Shown here in pieces: positions 1 through 10,040 of a stretch of 64,000 bases of DNA. Numbering within the stretch: position 1 is the first letter of the stretch; each line of letters opens with the position of its first letter. A program made the position numbers and the translations under genes. Where the stretch lies: the NCBI RefSeq assembly GCF_030679875.1, contig NZ_JAUXSP010000005.1:31107-95106 (forward strand). Reading direction: 5' to 3'. Source of the stretch: Phenylobacterium sp. (lineage in GTDB: Bacteria; Pseudomonadota; Alphaproteobacteria; Caulobacterales; Caulobacteraceae). The notes below the pieces were generated by a model that had not been told where the DNA came from, searched no databases, and saw only the letters and a list, made by a program, of their open reading frames with translations.

Positions 1-547
1 TGACATGGCTGCCCAAGGGGGCTGCCGACCGACCGTTGGCGTCAATCTCGTAGCTGTAGAAATCCGCGCACAAGCGACTGAGGCCGGCCTCGTCGGGGCC
101 ATACCGCCCTATCTGCGCGGGCGAAAGATTGTCGACCAGACAGTTGGTCGCCTCTATGGCGGCCACGCAATGGCCTTGTCCCAGCAGCCAGCCACGAGTC
201 TGAGAGGTTAGAAGGTTGGCGGTCAGATAGCCCACATAGGCGGGCACGACGTTCAGAGCCCCGCCGGTATGTCCCTCGGGTGTCGCTTTGAAAGCTTCCG
301 CTGGAAGCGGCGCGCCGGAGAGGTCAACTCGACCGGCATAGGTCATGTGCGCCACCAGCCACATGGCGGCGCTTGTGAGACGGTCCGCGGCGATCAGCGC
401 GGCATAGACCGCGTCTTCGTCGGGCGCTTGCCTGTCCTCCACCAGCGCGGACGCCAATGCATGAATTCTGGCGCATGTCAGCGGAGTATGCTGAATGACG
501 CCAAAACCCTGCATCCAGTGTTGGCGCGCAGATGATGGTTTGGGCAC
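1..547 (-). CDS. N-terminal part of phosphoketolase/transketolase-family TPP enzyme (cut by window edge)
   Basis: The first 182 codons are present; the rest lies left of the window. The start is GTG at 547, with AGGAGG seven bases upstream. Residues 91-108 read EGHTGGALNVVPAYVGYL, followed at 118-132 by RGWLLGQGHCVAAIE and at about 161-182 by a segment ending APLGSHV. From memory this matches the family annotated as D-xylulose-5-phosphate phosphoketolase or 'xylulose 5-phosphate 3-epimerase', a thiamine-diphosphate enzyme of pentose-phosphate cleavage in the cytosol. The exact reaction cannot be settled from the N-terminus. It is read away from the cyclic glucan synthase end and is separated from the next gene by about 180 bases. 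Confidence 0.7.
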   Translation of the reverse strand, partial: MPKPSSARQHWMQGFGVIQHTPLTCARIHALASALVEDRQAPDEDAVYAALIAADRLTSAAMWLVAHMTYAGRVDLSGAPLPAEAFKATPEGHTGGALNVVPAYVGYLTANLLTSQTRGWLLGQGHCVAAIEATNCLVDNLSPAQIGRYGPDEAGLSRLCADFYSYEIDANGRSAAPLGSHV

Positions 548-727
548 TGATCACCCTCCTGAACTGATTGAGTGGGGGCTCTATTCCGAGCGCTTACACG
601 GGATAAAACCTGGATGACTCTTTCCAGGGATTGGCCTATCGGATCTTGTCGTCCGCGTAGACTATCGGGCCAATGCCGATACCACAGGGGCGGCCCGAGT
701 TAGGTGACAGGCTCTGGCGCTTCGGCT

Positions 728-925
728 CTAGAGTCGGGGCGATCCGACAGACGCGTCCTCGACGTCAACCTGCGCCTGCTCTCCGTGCCGACGGAGCATG
801 TCCGCGCAATTGTTGGCATGTCTCAGCGCCAAGTCCTTCGACCAGAAGGAAGACATCATCCCTTCGTCAGATCGCACAGCCCAGCCGTAGACTTCCTTCA
901 CCACCTTGAATCGGGCCATTGGCAT
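728..925 (-). CDS. Small DUF2188-like protein (65 aa)
   Basis: The ATG at 925 is preceded by GGGAGG with five bases of spacing; an ATG at 949 is possible but lacks such a site. The product begins MPMARFKVVKEVYGWAV, then has a serine-rich turn and an amphipathic helix (residues about 31-52), and ends in an acidic strand. Small proteins that pair a beta-hairpin containing 'GWAV' with a helix are typical of the DUF2188 family, whose function is unknown. It lies downstream of the cyclic glucan synthase on the same strand, with a 76-base gap, so it could be co-transcribed with it. Confidence 0.5.
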   Translation of the reverse strand: MPMARFKVVKEVYGWAVRSDEGMMSSFWSKDLALRHANNCADMLRRHGEQAQVDVEDASVGSPRL

Positions 926-1001
926 TGGCGCCTCCCAGGTTTCATTCATGGAGCAGCAACGGGAGTTTACGCCTCCAGCCATCTCCACGAATTGCGCCTG
1001 A

Positions 1002-4000
1002 TCAAGAAGGGACGCGCTTTTTCCCCGCCGCGCCAATGGACGAGGTCGAGTCCTGTTCGCCCAATACGAGGCGGAGACTGTGGGAAAGCCCATCGTCCGT
1101 CAGCGACAGTCTGACCGGCAGCTCAATCGGGACGCCGTCCAGTTCCGCCGCCACCACGCCCCGGCATACGCCAGCTGGGTTCTCAACGCGGATCTCGTAG
1201 CGCGCCGCGCCGTGACGCACGGACACTTCGAAGAAGGGCCAAGAGCCGGGGATGCAGGGGTCAATCTTGAGTATGGCGCCGGCCCGGCGGAGCCCAAGAA
1301 TTGACTCAAGGCCCGCCCGGTGAAGCCACCCGGCAGAGCCTGTGTACCAGGTCCATCCTCCCCGGCCGACATGGCCGGGCGCGGCATAGACATCAGCGGC
1401 CGCCACATACGGCTCGACCTTGTAGAGGTTGGCTTCGGCTCGTGTACGCGCGTGGTTGATCGGATTTAGCTTGGCGAACAAGTCCGCCGCCCTGTCGCCG
1501 TCGCCAAGTTCTGCGTAGGCCATGACCGCCCAGGCGGCGGCATGGGTGTATTGGCCGCCATTCTCGCGGACGCCCGGTGGATAGGCCTTGATATAGCCGG
1601 GGTCGAGGGGCGTGTGGTCGAAAGGTGGCGTGAACAGCAAAGCCATGGGGGGTTCGTCCAGGATCAACTCCCGGTCCACCGCTTCCATCGCCTGAACCGC
1701 GCGGTCCCGCATCGCCCCCCCTGATAGCACGGCCCAGGACTGGGCGATCTGGTCGATCCGGCACTCTTCTCTGCTGGCTGAACCCAGGGGCGTACCGTCG
1801 TCGAACCAGCCGCGGCGGTACCAATCGCCATCCCAGGCTTCCCGCTCCGTGGCCTTCAACAAACTCGCGGCGTGGGCCCGCCAAATCGCCGCCCGGGCGT
1901 CATCCCCGCGGGACTCTGCGACGGGGGCGAAATCGTTGATCGTTCGATAGAGGAACCAGCCGAGCCAGACACTCTCGCCCAAGCCTCGCTCGCCAACCCT
2001 GTTCATGCCGTCGTTCCAATCGCCCCCGCCGATGAGGGGCAGCCCGTGGCCCCCGAGCTCCATGCTCTGGTCGAGGGCGCGCGCGCAGTGCTCGTAGAAG
2101 CTTGCGGTCTCTACCGAGGTCCCTGGCAGGAAGAAGTTCTCCGCTTCTCCTGGCTCCAGTCTGGCCCCTTCCACGAAGGTTACGGGTTCATCGAGAAGGC
2201 TGACGTCCTCCGTGGTCAGGAGGTAGTGCGCGGCGGTGAACGCCAGCCAGATGCGATCATCAGAGATCCGCGTACGTACGCCCTGGCCCGAGTGGGGCAA
2301 CCACCAGTGTTGGACGTCACCCTCGATGAACTGCCGCGCCGCCGCCCGCAGAAGGTGCTCCCGGGTCAGTTCGGGCCGGAGGGCGGCCAGCGCCATGCCA
2401 TCTTGTAGCTGGTCGCGGAAACCATAGGCGCCGCTGGCCTGGTAAAAGGCCGAACGCGCCCAGATGCGGCAGGCAAGCGTCTGATAAAGCAACCAGCCAT
2501 TGAGCATCAGGTCCAGGGGCCGATCAGGGGTTTTCACCTGCACCGTCGTCAAGAGGTCGTCCCAGACGGCGACGGCCTCCGAAAGGACCGCATCGACTTC
2601 TGCGGCTCGATACGTTCCGATGAGGTCGCGGGCGGCGTGCGCGCTGTCAGCGTCGCCCAACAGAACCACCACGTCGCGGCTCTCTCCCGGCGATAGCTCA
2701 ATTGTAGTCTGCAGAGCGGCGCAAGGATCCAGACCCGCTCCGACCCGCCCGCTGAGCGCCGTCCCCTTGGCCAGGGCCGCCGGCGCAGCTAGCGATCCAT
2801 TTCGACCAATGAATTCTCGACGATCGGCGGTCCAGCCGGTCTGACCCTCCATCCCGATGAAGGCCACCTTGTCCGCAAAGGCCGGCGCCCAGGCGTTGCG
2901 GGCAAAGATCGCCCCGCTGGCCTCGTCAAACTCCGTCGCGGTATGTGGCGCCGCCATGGTGCGCGCAGATCCCAGCGTCCACTCAACATATGCTGTCACA
3001 GTCAGCCGGCGCGCGCGGTTTGACCTGTTGTGCAGGCGGAGTCGGGTCACCTTGACCGGGTCCGTCGCGGGGACGAACTGCAAGAGTTCTGTGGCGACGC
3101 CATGTGTTTCGAGGTCGAACTGGCTATAGCCATGGCCGTGCCGAGCGACATAGGTCGATGTCTCATCCCGAATGGGCGTCGCTGTCGGCGACCAGACGTC
3201 TCCCGTGTCGTCGTCTCGCAGATAGAAGACCTCGCCCGCAGGGTTGGCGATGGGGTCATTGGACCAAGGGGTAAGCTGGCGCTCACGGCTGTTGGCCGAC
3301 CACGTGTATCCTGCGCCCTCAGCCGAGACCTGAAAGCCGAACCTCGGGTTTGCTATGACGTTGATCCAGGGAGCTGGCGTGCTCACGCCTGGCCTGAGCA
3401 CCGTGACATATTCCTGACCGTCTTTCGCAAAGCCGCCCAGTCCGTTGAACAGTTCCAGTTGCGGCATCACCAGGGCCGGCAGGGCGTCAGTGGTCGCCAG
3501 GCTCGGCCGCGCTGGTCGTTCCAGCAGGGACCGGTCCTCGGAGGCGCGCTCGATCTGATCCGCCAAGGAACCTGTGCGGGCGAAGAACACCACGCGCGAG
3601 ACCGACATCAGCAATGCGCTCATCTCTGGCGCAAGCATGTCTGATCGCAAGATTACAACACGGCCAGCGGTGGCTTCGTCTCCAGTCTGGGCTCTCGACT
3701 GGCTCGCACGGACGAGCGACTCCAGTGCGATCTGCAGATCCTGCACATAGGACGATCCGTGTTCGTTGAGGATCACCAGGTCGCAGGCGAACTGTTTTGT
3801 GCGCCAATACTGGAAGGCTCGCAGGGACTGGCGGGCCACCGACAGGTTGTCCAGGCTGTCTATGCGCAGAAGCATGATCGGCAGATCGCCTGAGATACCA
3901 AGACGCCACAACTCCGGCTGCCCTGCGCGCCCTTCTAGGATCTGCTCCGATGGCGGTCGCAGGGCGGGAGACGCGTAGATCAGGTGGCTGGCCAGCCGCT

Positions 4001-7000
4001 GGAACAGGTTTGCTTCCCCGCGATCCACGCCGAGGTGGTGCAGGTGAACGAGGGCCTGGGTCCAGGCGAGGGCGGCGGCGCGATTGAACGCTGCCGAATC
4101 TTGGTGCTTGTCGACGAGATCGATAATCGCCTTCCGCGACGAAGCGGCCATGGTCCAGAAGGTCACGCGCGCGGTGGCGCCTGGCGCTATTCTGACACGA
4201 CGGCGAAGGGAGAAGATGGGGTCCAGCACGAACCCGGTCGAGCCGGCGAGCGGCCGGCCAGCATCCAGCGCGACCGGCCGCTGGATGTCACGCCCCCGGC
4301 CGATGAAGCGTGCCCGATCGGTTTCGAATTCGGTTCGTCCAACCGCCTCCCCCTCCACAAGAGACAGGTGCGCGGCCCAGACTTCGGGCTCATCGCGCGA
4401 GCGGCGCCTACGGGTGGCCAGAACCGCGCTTGGCCCGGCGAGGTACTCGGTTTCGACAAACAGCTTCGAGAATGCCGGGTGCGCGATGTCCGCTGCCTGG
4501 GGGGCCAGCGCCAGCTCGGAATAGGAGGTGACTTCGACCTCGCGCCAGAGGGAGCTGAGGTTGCAGATCGAGACACGCCGCACCTCGGCGTCATCCTCCC
4601 CCGATATCAGCACCTCCATCGTCGTCTTCAGACTGCCATCGAGACGCTCGAACTCGCAGCGATCCTCGCTGAACACAGCATGGTAGGCGTCCGCCGCCTG
4701 TCCGCAGGGCTGGGCGGCAGTCGACCAGACGTGGCCGGTTTTCACATCACGAAGAAAGACATAGGAGCCCCAGTCGTCGCATGTCGCATCCTCCCGCCAG
4801 CGGGTGAGGGCGACCCCGCGCCAGCGGCTGTAGCCGGATCCCGCCGCCGACATCATCACTGAATAGCGGCCGTTGGAGAGTAGGTGAGTGGCCGGCGCCG
4901 CGCCGTAGGGGCCAAGCACGCGCCGACCGGCCAGGACCTCGAGCTCAAGAACCGGGGAAGTGGGCGCGGCCTCAGCCGCCCATCGCGCGCGCTCGGGAAC
5001 GTCTCGGGGCATGCGCTCCTGCAACAGGAGCTCGGAAGCCTGCACCATGGGCTCGGCATGGAAGTTCGCCTGCATTGGCCCACCAAGAAGCGCTTCTCCG
5101 AGGGCCACGATCGTCATGCCCTGGTGGTGGGCCATGAACGTCCCGACGATGGCAAAATCATCGTCCGTGGGAACGCGGCTTCGCGTGAAGTCGACGGCCT
5201 CATAGAAGCCGTACCGACCGAGCGCGCCCAGGCTTGTCAGCCGTTCGAAGTTGCGAGCCGCCGCACTGGGATGGACCATGGCGGCCAGCGCAGTCGCGTA
5301 TGGAGCCACGACGCTGTGCGTCGCCAGTCCACGTTTCAGCCCAAGAGTCGGGACGCCAAAATTGAGGTATTGATATGTGAATTCAAGGTCGCGAGCGTTG
5401 TAGGCGGACTCCGATATGCCCCATGGAATGCCGAGCTGTTCGCCGTAGGCGATCTGTTCTTGCACAATTAGTTGGTTCGTCTGCTCAAGTAGGCTTCCGC
5501 CGGCGGCTCGCATGATCAGCGACGGCATCAAGTACTCGAACATAGACCCCGACCAGGAGATCAACGCCGCGCCCTTGGCGGCAGGCGTCACGGCGCGACC
5601 GAGCCGGAACCAATGCTTGGCGGGAACGTCCCCCTTGGCGATCGCGAAGAAGCTCGCGAGGCGAGCCTCCGACCCAAGTAGATCGTAACAGCTGGGATCC
5701 AACTCTCCTTCTGCAGTCCTGTAGCCGATCGAGAGCAGCATGCGGTCGGGATCCAGCAGGAAGCCGAATTCCATTCCCACAGCGATGTCGCGGGCGGTCT
5801 GCTCCAGGTGAGCCAGTCGTAGATGCAGGGCTTCGGAGGCCTCGGTTGTGGCGGCGAGGTCGCGCTGGTGGTCTGCGATCGTCCTTGCCGCAGCTTCCGA
5901 CCAAAACACGAGATCCACCGCAGCATCGTGTTCCACGGCAAGAGCGTGCGCTTGCTGGGTCAAGGCTTCTGTGCGGCCTCCCAGATCCGCCAACACCTCT
6001 AGGAGCGACGTCTCGGGCGCTATGGCGCGTGTCGAATTCACAAGGCCTTCGGAGGCCTCTTCGAGTTGGCGCCACACAACGGTCTGGCGGTCCCCTGGCG
6101 CGCGGAGGCTCTGCAGAGCCTCACGGGTCAATGCAAAGGCGTCGGCGATCCCGGCCAGTCGCACAGAGTCCGACGGGTTCAGACTTGTCCATTGCCGACA
6201 GATATTCGCCAGGGCGATGAGGTGGCCGGCAAGATTGCCGCTATCGACCGAAGACACGTATTTCGGCTCAAGCGGCCTCAGGTCGCCAGTGTCGTACCAG
6301 TTGTAGAAGTGGCCACGGTAACGAGGGAGTTCGGCCAGGGTTTCAAACGTGGCCTCCAGGCGTTGCACAGCCTCGTGCAAGCCGATCCACCCGAACTGGC
6401 GCGCGGTTGCGACCGACAGCAGGTAGAGCCCGATGTTTGTGGGAGACGTCCGACGGGCAAGCGCCGCGGCCGGATTGTCCTGAAAATTGTCCGGCGGCAG
6501 CATGTGATCTTCCGCCGTGACGAAGGTCTCAAAGAACCGCCATGTCCTGCGGGCGATCTGTCGAAGCCCAGGCCCATCGCCGCCTACCGCTGATAGGCCC
6601 TCGGCGAGTTTCTGGGGGCGGCTGATGGCGAAGGCCAGTCGCGGCGAGGCAGCCCATAGCAGCACCAGTGGCGCAGCCAGGAATACGGTTCCGTGGCCAC
6701 TGGCCAGCGCCAGGATGAGGGCGACGCCAGCCAGCACGATAGCCGACGCCATTCGGTGACCATAGGCCCCCGGGCTTTGGCGAAGGTGCGCGGCTTGTGC
6801 GGCGGGTGACCACTCCAAGAGCCGTCTGCGCGTGACATAGAGACGCCACAAGGTCCGCCCGATCGCGTCGGCCATCAGGGCGGCCTGGTGAGCCAGAAGC
6901 GTCAGGATCAAGGCCGATTGAATCAAGGCTCGCCGAAGATCGCCCGCCAGGGCCCGGAGCCGCCGGCGCGGCGAGATGCCCACGATCCGGGGAGGGGCCA

Positions 7001-9587
7001 GGGTAAAGATGGGTGCAAGGGTCGGCAGGACGATCGTTGCGAGTATGAAGAGGGTCCAGATCGAGGCCGCCCCTGCTGGCAGGGTCCAGCCGGCGACCAA
7101 TGCAGCGAATGCGCTCGGGGCGGACATCGACCGTCGGAGGTTATCGAGCATCTTCCAGCGGCCAATCGCCGGAATTGCGCGATGTCCCGCATTGGCGGAC
7201 CCGGGGGGGCCCCGCCCGATGATCCAGGGCAACAGTTGCCAGTCGCCCCGCGCCCATCGGTGATGCCGCATGGCGGCGGCATCGTAGCGCGCCGGGAACT
7301 CCTCAATGACCTCTACGTCCGATGCGAGGCCCGCGCGGGCGAATATCCCCTCGAAGAGGTCATGGCTGAGTAGGGCGGCTTCAGGCACGCGGCCTTGCAA
7401 GGCCGCCTCGAAGGAGTCGATCTCATAGATGCCTTTGCCTGCGTAGGAGCCTTCCCCAAACAGGTCCTGATAGACATCCGAGACCGCTGAGGCATAGGGA
7501 TCGATGCCGCTCATGCTCGAAAATGCTCGCAGGAAAGGCGTGACCTTTCCAGCCGCAGGCAGGTCGGGACTCACCCGCGGCTGGAGAATGGCATAGCCCT
7601 CGACGACGCGTCCGAGGTTCGGATCGAACCTAGGCTGGTTGAGGGGGTGGGCCATCTTTCCGATCAAGCGACGGACCGTGTCGCGGGGAAGACGCGTGTC
7701 AGCATCAAGGGTGATGACGTACTTCACGCCGAGCGGGACCACGGGGGGATGCCCATTCACCCCAAGGAATGTCGTGTCCCGAGCGCCACGCAGCAGCCGG
7801 TTGAGCTCATGCAGCTTGCCCCGCTTGCGCTCCCAGCCCATCCACCTCTGTTCGCTCTTGCTCCAGACCCGCCGACGATGCAGCAGGAGGAAACGATCGC
7901 CACCAGGCGCGGGACCATACTTGGTGTTGAGCTTGGCGATCCCCTCTCGCGCCGCCAGAAGAAGCGCCTCGTCGCCCTCCAGATCCACGCTTGCTGAGTC
8001 CGCCCAGTCCGACAGCAGGGCGAAGTGGAGGTGTCCCTCGGAACTCGCAAGGTAGTGGATTTCCAGCCGCTCGATCAGTTCCTCAACCAGGTCGTGACTG
8101 GTCAGCAGAACGGGGACGGCGACCAGGGTGCGCAGGCGCGACGGCGCCCCGCTGCGGAGTTCCAGCGCCGGCAAAGGCCGGGCGCGGACGCCCTGAGTAA
8201 GGCCCCGGTTGACCAGCGCCACAGCAACGTCGATCGCAGGGACGGCGCCCAGCAATGTGAGCAAGGCTAGAGCCCACCCGCCGAGCCCGATGCTGGCCAG
8301 CAGGAAAAGGGGGATCGCCAGCAGCAACAGCGCAACCATTCCGCCGACGACGACGTAGCCTGAAATCCCGAAACTGCGGATAAAACGCGCCGGCCGCCGC
8401 CATAGCTCCGGCCGGTAGCCAAGCGCCTTCTCCATGTCCGGCCGTCCGCCACCCAGGAGATGGTAGCCTGGATCTGCGCGGCGGGCGTCCGCCTGGACGT
8501 CATGCGTAGCGGCGCGTGCGACTTGCAGCGCCCGAAGGGCGACATCAATCTCGCTGAGATCGGATCCCCTCGCCAGATCCTCAATGGCGTCGCGGTATAG
8601 ATTGCGGGTCGGGAAATCCATGTCGGCAAAGGCGCTGGCGTTGCTCAGCGACGCATCGACGAGACTGCAGCGCTCGAACAATTCAGACCAGTCAACATCA
8701 GAGATGAGCCGCATGCTGGTGACGATGTTTCTCACCGTCACGCTGGCGCTGACCTGGCGCTGCTGTTCGTCGCGGACCGCCGCGTCAGCGCTGCCGCCCT
8801 GTTGTGACATCCTCCCGTCCAGCCATGTCAGGGCGGCCGCGGCGGCGGCATCCTGATCACGCAGGCGCATGACCAGTTGAACGACAAAGGCGTCGCGCAA
8901 CGCCCCCCGCTCGAATGCGGCAAGCACCTTCTGAGTGGGCTGGGGCGCCTCCCCCGCGACACCAAGCAGGCGGTCTGCGCAGCGGTCGGCTTCTTCCCGT
9001 GACTGGCGGCTGTCGACCACCCGTTCCGCGATCCGCCGCAAGTTCTCGACCAGGACGATGCGCAGCGTGATGGCGACGGCCCAGAGCTCTCCAATAGTAA
9101 GTGGTTGAACCCGTTGATAGGAAGTCAGAAACCGGCAGAGCATTTCCTTGTCGAAATGACTGTCAGTATGGGCGACAAAGGCCCATGCGATACTGAATAC
9201 ACGTGGATATCCCGCAAAGGGCCCAGTGGCGAGTTTCGGAAGTTCCTTGTAGTATTCGACGGGGAGATCCAGCCGGATTTCTCGAATCTGCTTTTCGACA
9301 ATGTGGAAGTTGTCGACCAGCCATTCCGCCGCCGGGGTAATGGCTGCGCCCTGCGCCACCGTTCCGGCGATGTCGCGATAGGCCGCGACCAGGGCGACTT
9401 CATTTTCCGCCAACCGCCTGGAAAGCGGCCGCCCCCGGGCGAACCCTGGGACGATGGGCTGAGCCCTTGCGAGGCTTGCGGCATGATCTTCCAGCCGCTC
9501 GACACTGAAGAGCTCGGCGCGGATGGGTTCGTCATCCATCCAGAGCGGCGCGGGCTGTCCAAACATTCGGCGGACAATAGACGTCAT
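1002..9587 (-). CDS. ndvB: Cyclic beta-1,2-glucan synthase (NdvB/ChvB type)
   Basis: A 2861-residue inner-membrane protein, the length usual for the family (about 2830-2870). It should polymerise UDP-glucose into a protein-linked beta-1,2-glucan, trim it and cyclise it to periplasmic cyclic glucan. Visible parts in order: an N-terminal region of about 400 residues; membrane helices around 410-460; a GT84 glycosyltransferase domain with the DADTRLPRDT motif and the HHRWARGDW (Q/RxxRW-type) motif; further membrane helices around 810-1000; a glycoamylase-like segment; beta-sandwich domains; and a GH94 phosphorylase domain with GGDWNDGMNRVGE, where the second Asp is the catalytic acid. The start ATG at 9587 has AGGG/GGAA purines upstream. 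No frameshift was seen over 8.6 kb. Cyclic glucans serve osmoadaptation and host or surface interaction in Rhizobiales relatives. Confidence 0.96.
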   Translation of the reverse strand: MTSIVRRMFGQPAPLWMDDEPIRAELFSVERLEDHAASLARAQPIVPGFARGRPLSRRLAENEVALVAAYRDIAGTVAQGAAITPAAEWLVDNFHIVEKQIREIRLDLPVEYYKELPKLATGPFAGYPRVFSIAWAFVAHTDSHFDKEMLCRFLTSYQRVQPLTIGELWAVAITLRIVLVENLRRIAERVVDSRQSREEADRCADRLLGVAGEAPQPTQKVLAAFERGALRDAFVVQLVMRLRDQDAAAAAALTWLDGRMSQQGGSADAAVRDEQQRQVSASVTVRNIVTSMRLISDVDWSELFERCSLVDASLSNASAFADMDFPTRNLYRDAIEDLARGSDLSEIDVALRALQVARAATHDVQADARRADPGYHLLGGGRPDMEKALGYRPELWRRPARFIRSFGISGYVVVGGMVALLLLAIPLFLLASIGLGGWALALLTLLGAVPAIDVAVALVNRGLTQGVRARPLPALELRSGAPSRLRTLVAVPVLLTSHDLVEELIERLEIHYLASSEGHLHFALLSDWADSASVDLEGDEALLLAAREGIAKLNTKYGPAPGGDRFLLLHRRRVWSKSEQRWMGWERKRGKLHELNRLLRGARDTTFLGVNGHPPVVPLGVKYVITLDADTRLPRDTVRRLIGKMAHPLNQPRFDPNLGRVVEGYAILQPRVSPDLPAAGKVTPFLRAFSSMSGIDPYASAVSDVYQDLFGEGSYAGKGIYEIDSFEAALQGRVPEAALLSHDLFEGIFARAGLASDVEVIEEFPARYDAAAMRHHRWARGDWQLLPWIIGRGPPGSANAGHRAIPAIGRWKMLDNLRRSMSAPSAFAALVAGWTLPAGAASIWTLFILATIVLPTLAPIFTLAPPRIVGISPRRRLRALAGDLRRALIQSALILTLLAHQAALMADAIGRTLWRLYVTRRRLLEWSPAAQAAHLRQSPGAYGHRMASAIVLAGVALILALASGHGTVFLAAPLVLLWAASPRLAFAISRPQKLAEGLSAVGGDGPGLRQIARRTWRFFETFVTAEDHMLPPDNFQDNPAAALARRTSPTNIGLYLLSVATARQFGWIGLHEAVQRLEATFETLAELPRYRGHFYNWYDTGDLRPLEPKYVSSVDSGNLAGHLIALANICRQWTSLNPSDSVRLAGIADAFALTREALQSLRAPGDRQTVVWRQLEEASEGLVNSTRAIAPETSLLEVLADLGGRTEALTQQAHALAVEHDAAVDLVFWSEAAARTIADHQRDLAATTEASEALHLRLAHLEQTARDIAVGMEFGFLLDPDRMLLSIGYRTAEGELDPSCYDLLGSEARLASFFAIAKGDVPAKHWFRLGRAVTPAAKGAALISWSGSMFEYLMPSLIMRAAGGSLLEQTNQLIVQEQIAYGEQLGIPWGISESAYNARDLEFTYQYLNFGVPTLGLKRGLATHSVVAPYATALAAMVHPSAAARNFERLTSLGALGRYGFYEAVDFTRSRVPTDDDFAIVGTFMAHHQGMTIVALGEALLGGPMQANFHAEPMVQASELLLQERMPRDVPERARWAAEAAPTSPVLELEVLAGRRVLGPYGAAPATHLLSNGRYSVMMSAAGSGYSRWRGVALTRWREDATCDDWGSYVFLRDVKTGHVWSTAAQPCGQAADAYHAVFSEDRCEFERLDGSLKTTMEVLISGEDDAEVRRVSICNLSSLWREVEVTSYSELALAPQAADIAHPAFSKLFVETEYLAGPSAVLATRRRRSRDEPEVWAAHLSLVEGEAVGRTEFETDRARFIGRGRDIQRPVALDAGRPLAGSTGFVLDPIFSLRRRVRIAPGATARVTFWTMAASSRKAIIDLVDKHQDSAAFNRAAALAWTQALVHLHHLGVDRGEANLFQRLASHLIYASPALRPPSEQILEGRAGQPELWRLGISGDLPIMLLRIDSLDNLSVARQSLRAFQYWRTKQFACDLVILNEHGSSYVQDLQIALESLVRASQSRAQTGDEATAGRVVILRSDMLAPEMSALLMSVSRVVFFARTGSLADQIERASEDRSLLERPARPSLATTDALPALVMPQLELFNGLGGFAKDGQEYVTVLRPGVSTPAPWINVIANPRFGFQVSAEGAGYTWSANSRERQLTPWSNDPIANPAGEVFYLRDDDTGDVWSPTATPIRDETSTYVARHGHGYSQFDLETHGVATELLQFVPATDPVKVTRLRLHNRSNRARRLTVTAYVEWTLGSARTMAAPHTATEFDEASGAIFARNAWAPAFADKVAFIGMEGQTGWTADRREFIGRNGSLAAPAALAKGTALSGRVGAGLDPCAALQTTIELSPGESRDVVVLLGDADSAHAARDLIGTYRAAEVDAVLSEAVAVWDDLLTTVQVKTPDRPLDLMLNGWLLYQTLACRIWARSAFYQASGAYGFRDQLQDGMALAALRPELTREHLLRAAARQFIEGDVQHWWLPHSGQGVRTRISDDRIWLAFTAAHYLLTTEDVSLLDEPVTFVEGARLEPGEAENFFLPGTSVETASFYEHCARALDQSMELGGHGLPLIGGGDWNDGMNRVGERGLGESVWLGWFLYRTINDFAPVAESRGDDARAAIWRAHAASLLKATEREAWDGDWYRRGWFDDGTPLGSASREECRIDQIAQSWAVLSGGAMRDRAVQAMEAVDRELILDEPPMALLFTPPFDHTPLDPGYIKAYPPGVRENGGQYTHAAAWAVMAYAELGDGDRAADLFAKLNPINHARTRAEANLYKVEPYVAAADVYAAPGHVGRGGWTWYTGSAGWLHRAGLESILGLRRAGAILKIDPCIPGSWPFFEVSVRHGAARYEIRVENPAGVCRGVVAAELDGVPIELPVRLSLTDDGLSHSLRLVLGEQDSTSSIGAAGKKRVPS

Positions 9588-10040
9588 TTCCGTTTCCCTA
9601 GCCTGTCGGACAGCAGCTAAATTCTCAGGCGTATCATCCCCAGCGTGGCATTTCGGGGCCTGCGCCAGAGCGCGGTCGCCGCCAATATTGCTTCTCGAAC
9701 TAAAGCAAGGCGCAGTTTGCGCACAAAAATTTGGACAAAATTTGAGTGCGAACGGTATTGATATCAGGTTTCTCTGACAGAATTTTAGAAATCGAAGCTA
9801 AGTTTTTAGTTGATGACTAAAGGCGCGACGTTTTGTTCTCGCCCGCACATCCAGGCGGATGGGCGCGCGGGTCAGCGGCTGATACCTCGGGGCGTCCTCG
9901 TCGGGCGGAATGGAAACCGGCAGAGAGCACGAGATCCGGACCGGCGGGCAGTCGCTGAGAGCCAGCATGGCGACGGCTTGGGGGGCGGCAAGACCGAAGC
10001 CGCAGTCTTCGGGGCGGCCCTGATCCTTCTCATCTCGCCT
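9588..10040. other. Intergenic region between ppsA and ndvB, AT-rich core
   Basis: About 450 bases with no convincing gene. Bases 9700-9830 are much richer in A and T than the surroundings and would hold the ndvB promoter. A short perfect inverted repeat, TTTAGT (9805-9810) and ACTAAA (9816-9821) around a five-base loop, lies in it. No FNR box of good quality was found. Short open frames on the minus strand have proline/arginine-rich products and no ribosome site. Confidence 0.5.

Noticed and set aside
95..130. Suspected frameshift in the partial phosphoketolase-like gene
   Set aside because: Re-reading a run of three G on the minus strand restored a continuous frame through GRYGPDEAGLS.
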